DNA from: Acanthamoeba sp. SK_2022b
Lineage: Eukaryota > Discosea > Longamoebia > Acanthamoebidae
Direction: 5' to 3'
NCBI GenBank assembly: GCA_027943245.1
Contig: JANDJZ010001754.1
Coordinates: 1 to 64,000 of the forward strand
Length of the DNA: 64,000 nucleotides
In this document: positions 59,417 to 64,000 of the stretch, in pieces
How the letters are laid out: every line of letters starts with the position of its first letter
Position numbering within the stretch: position 1 is the first letter of the stretch
Made by a program: the position numbers and the translations under genes
The notes under the pieces: generated by a model
Database searches by the model: none
Seen by the model: the letters and a program-made list of their open reading frames with translations, nothing else
What the model was told of the DNA's origin: nothing

Positions 59417-60514
59417 ATGCAAGCACAACAATTCGCACAGGTGGTGCTTGACTGGTATCAGCGCTACGGTCGCAAGACCCTGCCGTGGCAGCTGGAAAAA
59501 ACCGCCTATCAAGTATGGCTCTCCGAGGTGATGTTGCAACAGACCCAGGTTGCCACCGTCATTCCTTATTTTCAGCGCTTTATGGCCCGTTTTCCCAACG
59601 TGCGCGCGCTGGCGGAAGCCCCACTCGATGAAGTGCTGCATCTGTGGACCGGCCTTGGCTATTACGCCCGCGCCCGCAACCTGCACAAGGCGGCGCAGAC
59701 CATTGTCGCACAGCACGGCGGCGAGTTCCCGACAACCTTTGCAGAAATCGCCGATTTACCGGGCGTCGGCCGCTCTACCGCCGGCGCGGTGCTGTCGTTG
59801 GCGCTGGGCCAACACTATCCGATCCTCGACGGCAACGTGAAGCGCGTGCTGGCCCGCTGCTACGCGGTGGAGGGCTGGCCGGGCAAGAAAGAAGTCGAAA
59901 ACCGGCTGTGGAAAATCAGCGAAGAGGTCACCCCGGCGCAGGGCGTCGGCCAGTTCAACCAGGCAATGATGGATCTGGGCGCCATGGTCTGCACCCGCTC
60001 CAAGCCCAAGTGCGAACTCTGCCCGCTCAACGTCGGCTGCCTGTCTTACGCCAACCACAGCTGGGCCAACTACCCCGGCAAGAAACCCAAGCAGACCCTG
60101 CCGGAAAAAACCGCCTACTTCTTATTGCTGCAGCACGGCGACCGGGTGTGGCTGGAGCAGCGCCCGGCGGTGGGCCTGTGGGGCGGCCTGTTCTGCTTCC
60201 CGCAGTTCAGCGCGCGCGTGGATTTGGAACTCTGGCTGCAGCAGCGCGGTCTGAAAGGCAAGCGCCTGGAGCAGCTGACCGCGTTTCGCCACACGTTCAG
60301 CCATTTCCACCTCGATATCGTGCCGATGTGGCTGTCGCTCGACGCGGCGGGCAGCGGCATGGATGAGGGCGCAGGTCTCTGGTATAACTTAGCGCAGCCG
60401 CCGTCGGTCGGGCTGGCAGCGCCGGTGGATCGCCTGTTGCAACAGCTGGCGAAGCAGCCCCCGATCCAACAAAACTTATATGGCGATAGCGCCATCGATG
60501 AGGAATTAGCATGA
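59417..60514 (+). CDS. mutY: Adenine DNA glycosylase
   Basis: Removes A mispaired with 8-oxoguanine. The 365-aa protein has catalytic Glu in EVMLQQTQV, helix-hairpin-helix [11 protein letters not shown] with Asp of ILDGNVKR, the 4Fe-4S loop [17 protein letters not shown] and a MutT-like C-terminal domain. The C-terminus is some 15 residues longer than in E. coli (350 aa). Start at 59417 matches MQAxQF; the ATG at 59414 is an equal alternative. Overlaps yggX by 4 bp. Confidence 0.95.
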   Translation: MQAQQFAQVVLDWYQRYGRKTLPWQLEKTAYQVWLSEVMLQQTQVATVIPYFQRFMARFPNVRALAEAPLDEVLHLWTGLGYYARARNLHKAAQTIVAQHGGEFPTTFAEIADLPGVGRSTAGAVLSLALGQHYPILDGNVKRVLARCYAVEGWPGKKEVENRLWKISEEVTPAQGVGQFNQAMMDLGAMVCTRSKPKCELCPLNVGCLSYANHSWANYPGKKPKQTLPEKTAYFLLLQHGDRVWLEQRPAVGLWGGLFCFPQFSARVDLELWLQQRGLKGKRLEQLTAFRHTFSHFHLDIVPMWLSLDAAGSGMDEGAGLWYNLAQPPSVGLAAPVDRLLQQLAKQPPIQQNLYGDSAIDEELA

Positions 60515-60783
60515 GCCGCACCATTTTTTGTACTTTCCTGCAGCGCGACGCCGAAGGCCAGGACTTCCAACTTTATCCCGGTGACGTCGGCAAGCGCATC
60601 TACAACGAGATCTCCAAGGAAGCCTGGGGCGAGTGGATGAAGAAGCAGACCATGCTGATCAACGAGAAGAAGCTGAATATGATGAACGTGGACGACCGCA
60701 AGCTGCTGGAAGAGGAAATGATCAAGTTCCTGTTCGAAGGGCACGACGTGCACATCGAAGGCTATACGCCGCCGAGCGAATAA
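60511..60783 (+). CDS. yggX: YggX, Fe-S protection protein
   Basis: A 90-aa protein linked to protection of iron-sulfur clusters from oxidative damage. Family segments [17 protein letters not shown] and YPGDVGKRI with the conserved Cys near residue 7. Coupled with mutY, whose product carries a 4Fe-4S cluster. A GGGCCAG/CTGGCCC hairpin (60792-60808) follows. Confidence 0.95.
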   Translation: MSRTIFCTFLQRDAEGQDFQLYPGDVGKRIYNEISKEAWGEWMKKQTMLINEKKLNMMNVDDRKLLEEEMIKFLFEGHDVHIEGYTPPSE

Positions 60784-60846
60784 CGCTGTTGGGGCCAGGC
60801 GCTGGCCCGCTTCAATCCTCTTATACTTCTTCCAAACGGCTTTAAG

Positions 60847-61923
60847 ATGAAGAAAATTTTAGCTTTGCTCGTAATAGCGCCTTTGCTGATCTCCTGTTCC
60901 GGCAAAAAAAGTGAAGAAATCAACGAAGCCTGGATTAAAGATACCAACGGCTTCGACATTCTGATGGGCCAATTCGCCCACAACATCGAGAACATCTGGG
61001 GTCTGAACGAAGTTCTGATCGCCGGGCCGAAAGACTACGTCAAATATACCGACCAATACCAAACCCGCAGCCACATCAACTTCGACACCGGCGCCATTAC
61101 CATCGAGACCATCGCCACCACCGATCCGGCCACGCACCTGCGCCAGGCAATCATCAGCACGCTGCTGATGGGTGACGATCCGGGGTCCATCGATCTCTAT
61201 TCCGACGCCAACGATATCCAGATCAGCAAAGAGCCGTTCCTGTACGGCCAGGTGCTGGATAACAAGGGCGCGCCGATCCGCTGGGAATGGCGCGCGGCGC
61301 ACTTCGCCGATTACCTGCTGCAGACCAAGCTGCAAAAACGCACCTCCGGCCTGCACGTGATCTACTCGGTCACCATCCAGCTGGTGCCGAACCACCTGGA
61401 CAAACGTGCGCACAAATACCTGCCGATGGTGCGCAAGGCGTCGGAAAAATACGGCGTGGACGAGTCGCTGATCCTGGCGATCATGCAGACCGAATCGAGC
61501 TTCAACCCGTATGCGGTGAGCGGTTCGGACGCGCTGGGCCTGATGCAGGTGGTGCAGCACACCGCCGGTAAGGATGTGTTCCAGATGCGCGGCAAATGGG
61601 GCACCCCGAGCCGCAGCTACCTGTTCGATCCGGAGAACAACATCGACACCGGCACCGCCTACCTGGCTATCCTGCAGAACAACTACCTGGGCGGCATTCA
61701 GAACCCGACCTCGCGCCGCTATGCGGTGATCACCGCCTACAACGGCGGCGCCGGCAGCGTGCTGCGGGTGTTCTCCAGCGACAGAACGCGCGCGGTGGGC
61801 ATCATCAACGGCATGCAACCGGGCGACGTGTACCAGACGCTGACCACCAAGCACCCGGCAGCCGAGTCGCGCCGCTATCTGGTGAAAGTGAATACCGCGC
61901 AGAAGAGCTACCGCAGAAAGTAA
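60847..61923 (+). CDS. mltC: Membrane-bound lytic transglycosylase C
   Basis: Outer-membrane lipoprotein that cleaves peptidoglycan. The 358-aa protein has lipobox LISC with C17 followed by Ser (outer-membrane sorting), an N-terminal DUF3393-type domain, and an SLT domain with catalytic Glu in [22 protein letters not shown] and [13 protein letters not shown]. Confidence 0.95.
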   Translation: MKKILALLVIAPLLISCSGKKSEEINEAWIKDTNGFDILMGQFAHNIENIWGLNEVLIAGPKDYVKYTDQYQTRSHINFDTGAITIETIATTDPATHLRQAIISTLLMGDDPGSIDLYSDANDIQISKEPFLYGQVLDNKGAPIRWEWRAAHFADYLLQTKLQKRTSGLHVIYSVTIQLVPNHLDKRAHKYLPMVRKASEKYGVDESLILAIMQTESSFNPYAVSGSDALGLMQVVQHTAGKDVFQMRGKWGTPSRSYLFDPENNIDTGTAYLAILQNNYLGGIQNPTSRRYAVITAYNGGAGSVLRVFSSDRTRAVGIINGMQPGDVYQTLTTKHPAAESRRYLVKVNTAQKSYRRK

Positions 61924-61946
61924 CGCGTTCCGCGTGGATAAATGAG

Positions 61947-61973
61947 AAGGGCCGGTGCGAACCGGCCCTTTTT
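61947..61973. terminator. Terminator between mltC and the ornithine decarboxylase gene
   Basis: Perfect 8-bp stem GGGCCGGT/ACCGGCCC with a GCGA loop, then TTTTTC on the plus strand and TTCTCATT on the minus strand. Probably serves both convergent genes. Confidence 0.9.
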
Positions 61974-64000
61974 CTATGGCTTGATCATATAGCCGAAGAT
62001 GCGCTTCCAGCCGTGATCTTTTTTCTCGATGTAGACCCCCTGCAGCTCCGGCGAGAAGCCCGGCAGGCGGTTGATGCCCTCTTCCAGCGCCAGGAAGTAG
62101 CGCTGCACCGCGCCGCCCCACACTTCGCCCGGCACCACGCACAGCACGCCCGGCGGGTACGGCAAGGCCCCTTCCGCCGCGATGCGCCCTTCCGCCTGGC
62201 CGATCGGCACCAGCTCGACGTTATCGCGGATAAACTCCACGTTGGCGTCCTGCGGGTTCATCACCACCGGCGGGAAGTGATCCTGCCGGAACATCTCCTT
62301 TTGCAGCTGTTTGACGTCGAAGCTGACGTACAGATCGTGCATCTCCTGGCACAGCCGGCGAATGCTGTAGCCGCGGTAGCGCTGCTCGTTCTTGCGGTAC
62401 ACCGTTGGCAGCACCACGCTCAGCGGCGCGTCCTCTGCAACATAGCGCTCGAACTGCGCCAGCATCTCCACCAGGTGCTCCATCTTGGCCGGGTTTTCCG
62501 CAGGGGTCAGCAGGAACAGGATCGAGTTGAGATCGCACTTCTCCGGCACGATGCCGTTCTCACGCAGGAAGTTGGCCAGAATGGTGGCCGGCACGCCGAA
62601 CTCGGTGTATTGGCCCGTCGCGGCGTCGATGCCCGGCGTGGTCAGCAGCAGCTTGCACGGATCCACCAAATACTGATCCTGGGCATAGCCTTCGAAGCCG
62701 TGCCACGTTTCCCCCGGCACGAAGGTGAAGAAGCGCGCGTCGTTGGCGATAAGGTCAGTATCGTGATCCTGCCAGTCTTTGCCCGCCACCTGCTGCGGAA
62801 TAAACGGCTTCAGCTGCGAGCAGCGCTTGAGCAGCTGTTTGCGGGTCTCGATGCCCAGCTTGACGCAGTCCATCCACATGCGGCGCCCGGCGGGGCCGGC
62901 GTGCATCTTGGCGTTGACGTCCAGCGCGGCGAACAGCGGATAGAACGGGCTGGTCGACGCATGCAGCATGAACGCGTTGTTCAGGTGCTTGTGGTTGCAG
63001 TGGCGCTTTTGCCCTTTGATGTGGTCGTCTTTCTTGTGGATCTGCGAGGTCTGCGAGAACCCCGCCTGCTGTTTATGCACCGACTGGGTGACGAAAATGC
63101 CCGGATCGTGCTCGTCCAGCTCCAGCAGCAGCGGCGAACACTCTTTCAGCATCGGAATAAAGCCTTCGTAGCCCACCCAGGCGGAGTCGAACAGGATGTA
63201 GTCGCACAGGTGGCCGATGGTGTCGATCACCTGGCGAGCGTTGTAAATCGTGCCGTCGTAGGTGCCGAGCTGAATAATCGCCAGCCGGAACGGCCGCGCC
63301 GCCGCGGCCTTCTCAGGCGCCACCTCGCGGATCTGCTCACGCAGGTAGCGTTCGTCGAAGCAGTGCGCATCGATGCCGCCGATAAAGCCGAACGGGTTAC
63401 GGGCGGTTTCCAGATAGACCGGCGTGGCCCCAGCCTGGATCAGCGCCCCGTGGTGGTTGGATTTATGGTTGTTGCGATCGAACAACACCAGATCGCCACG
63501 GGTCAGCAGCGCGTTGGTCACCACCTTGTTGGCCGCCGAGGTGCCGTTGAGCACGAAGTAGGTTTTATCGGCGTTGAACACCCGCGCCGCGTGCTTTTGC
63601 GCATCCTTGGCCGACCCTTCGTGGATCAGCAGATCGCCCAGCTTGACGTCGGCGTTGCACATATCGGAACGGAACAGGGTCTCACCGTAGAAATCGAAGA
63701 ACTGCCGGCCGGCCGGGTGCTTGCGGAAGAACTCGCCGCCCTGATGCCCCGGGCAGGCGAAGGTCGAGTTTTCCATCTCGACGTAGGTCTTCAGCGTTTT
63801 GAAGAACGGCGGCAGCAGCGCCTGCTCGTAGGCGTCGGCGGCGGCCTCCAGCTGCGCCATGTAGAACGGCTTGCTGGCGCCGGCCAGCAGCGCGAAAACC
63901 CCACTGACGAACGGCAGATAGTCCGGCGAGAGATGCTCGTCCCCTTCCACCGCCACGAAGGTCGGAATGTCGAACCCCGTCGCCTGCAAGCGCGCCAGAA
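61974..64000 (-). CDS. speC: Ornithine decarboxylase, 5' part cut by window end
   Basis: Makes putrescine from ornithine, feeding SpeE. The C-terminal 675 or so residues are present: CNADVKLGDLLIHEG, PLP Lys in TQSVHKQQAGFSQTS, DRNNHKSNHHGA, LPYPPGVLCVVPGEVWGG. The frame is open to the window edge, and the N-terminal 40 or so residues are outside. Position next to mltC fits speC, but parts (the N-terminal region and GVYIEKKD end) look more like SpeF, so the paralogue is uncertain. Confidence 0.88.
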   Translation of the reverse strand, partial: LARLQATGFDIPTFVAVEGDEHLSPDYLPFVSGVFALLAGASKPFYMAQLEAAADAYEQALLPPFFKTLKTYVEMENSTFACPGHQGGEFFRKHPAGRQFFDFYGETLFRSDMCNADVKLGDLLIHEGSAKDAQKHAARVFNADKTYFVLNGTSAANKVVTNALLTRGDLVLFDRNNHKSNHHGALIQAGATPVYLETARNPFGFIGGIDAHCFDERYLREQIREVAPEKAAAARPFRLAIIQLGTYDGTIYNARQVIDTIGHLCDYILFDSAWVGYEGFIPMLKECSPLLLELDEHDPGIFVTQSVHKQQAGFSQTSQIHKKDDHIKGQKRHCNHKHLNNAFMLHASTSPFYPLFAALDVNAKMHAGPAGRRMWMDCVKLGIETRKQLLKRCSQLKPFIPQQVAGKDWQDHDTDLIANDARFFTFVPGETWHGFEGYAQDQYLVDPCKLLLTTPGIDAATGQYTEFGVPATILANFLRENGIVPEKCDLNSILFLLTPAENPAKMEHLVEMLAQFERYVAEDAPLSVVLPTVYRKNEQRYRGYSIRRLCQEMHDLYVSFDVKQLQKEMFRQDHFPPVVMNPQDANVEFIRDNVELVPIGQAEGRIAAEGALPYPPGVLCVVPGEVWGGAVQRYFLALEEGINRLPGFSPELQGVYIEKKDHGWKRIFGYMIKP

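Noticed and set aside
1..64000. CRISPR arrays, tRNA or rRNA genes, prophage
   Set aside because: No spaced short repeats, no cloverleaf-like or rRNA sequence, and no phage structural or integrase genes were seen.
63961..64000. Start of the ornithine decarboxylase near 63989
   Set aside because: The codon there is TTG inside a conserved region and the frame is open to the window edge; the true start is outside.

Overview
The window looks like chromosomal DNA of an enterobacterium close to Serratia (S. marcescens type). It is GC-rich, the proteins are near-identical in order and close in sequence to E. coli housekeeping genes (GluQ, PcnB, PanBCD, SpeED, GshB, MutY, MltC), and it carries a few non-E. 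coli inserts. The genus is an inference from protein similarity and gene order; no database search was possible.

Region 1 (3..17800) and region 2 (17801..35598) are two directly repeated copies of one 17,798-bp segment, joined head to tail. All predicted proteins in the two copies are the same at a constant offset of 17,798, and I saw no base difference in the stretches I compared. Each copy holds gluQ-pcnB-folK, the qseBC two-component pair, panB-panC-panD, a YadE-like deacetylase, the yadGH ABC exporter, can, hpt, a PaaA2-like antitoxin with a broken ParE-like toxin gene, cueO with a CueR-type operator, yacC, speE-speD, yacL, and the 5' end of a small secreted-protein gene. In E. coli these genes cluster near 3 minutes between dksA and acnB. 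Neither flank gene (dksA, acnB) is inside the window. The unit starts at the third base of the window, so the left flank is almost unseen.

Region 3 (35601..37012) is a complete IS4-family element with 18-bp imperfect ends and an intact YREK-type transposase. It begins 2 bp after the end of copy 2, sits in codon 32 of the small secreted-protein gene, has no target duplication, and the rest of that gene is missing to its right. Gene order also jumps here to a different block. IS activity, deletion and duplication are therefore probably linked.

Region 4 (37013..44410) is an accessory block. It encodes a three-subunit molybdenum hydroxylase (tri-haem cytochrome c, 2Fe-2S subunit, Tat-exported molybdopterin subunit), divergent from a MocA-like cytidylyltransferase and an XdhC-like maturation factor, followed by a Rob-like AraC-family regulator. 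It looks like a self-contained periplasmic aldehyde or N-heterocycle oxidation system feeding electrons to the membrane.

Region 5 (44418..64000) is conserved core: a class I fumarase, then sprT-endA-rsmE-gshB-yqgE-ruvX, yggR, yggS-proC-yggT-yggU-rdgB-hemW, a DUF29 gene, yggN, glsB, trmB-yggL, mutY-yggX-mltC and the 3' part of an ornithine decarboxylase gene cut by the window end. This follows the E. coli order near 66 minutes. Polyamine genes occur at both ends: ornithine decarboxylase here, spermidine synthesis (speED) in the duplicated segment.
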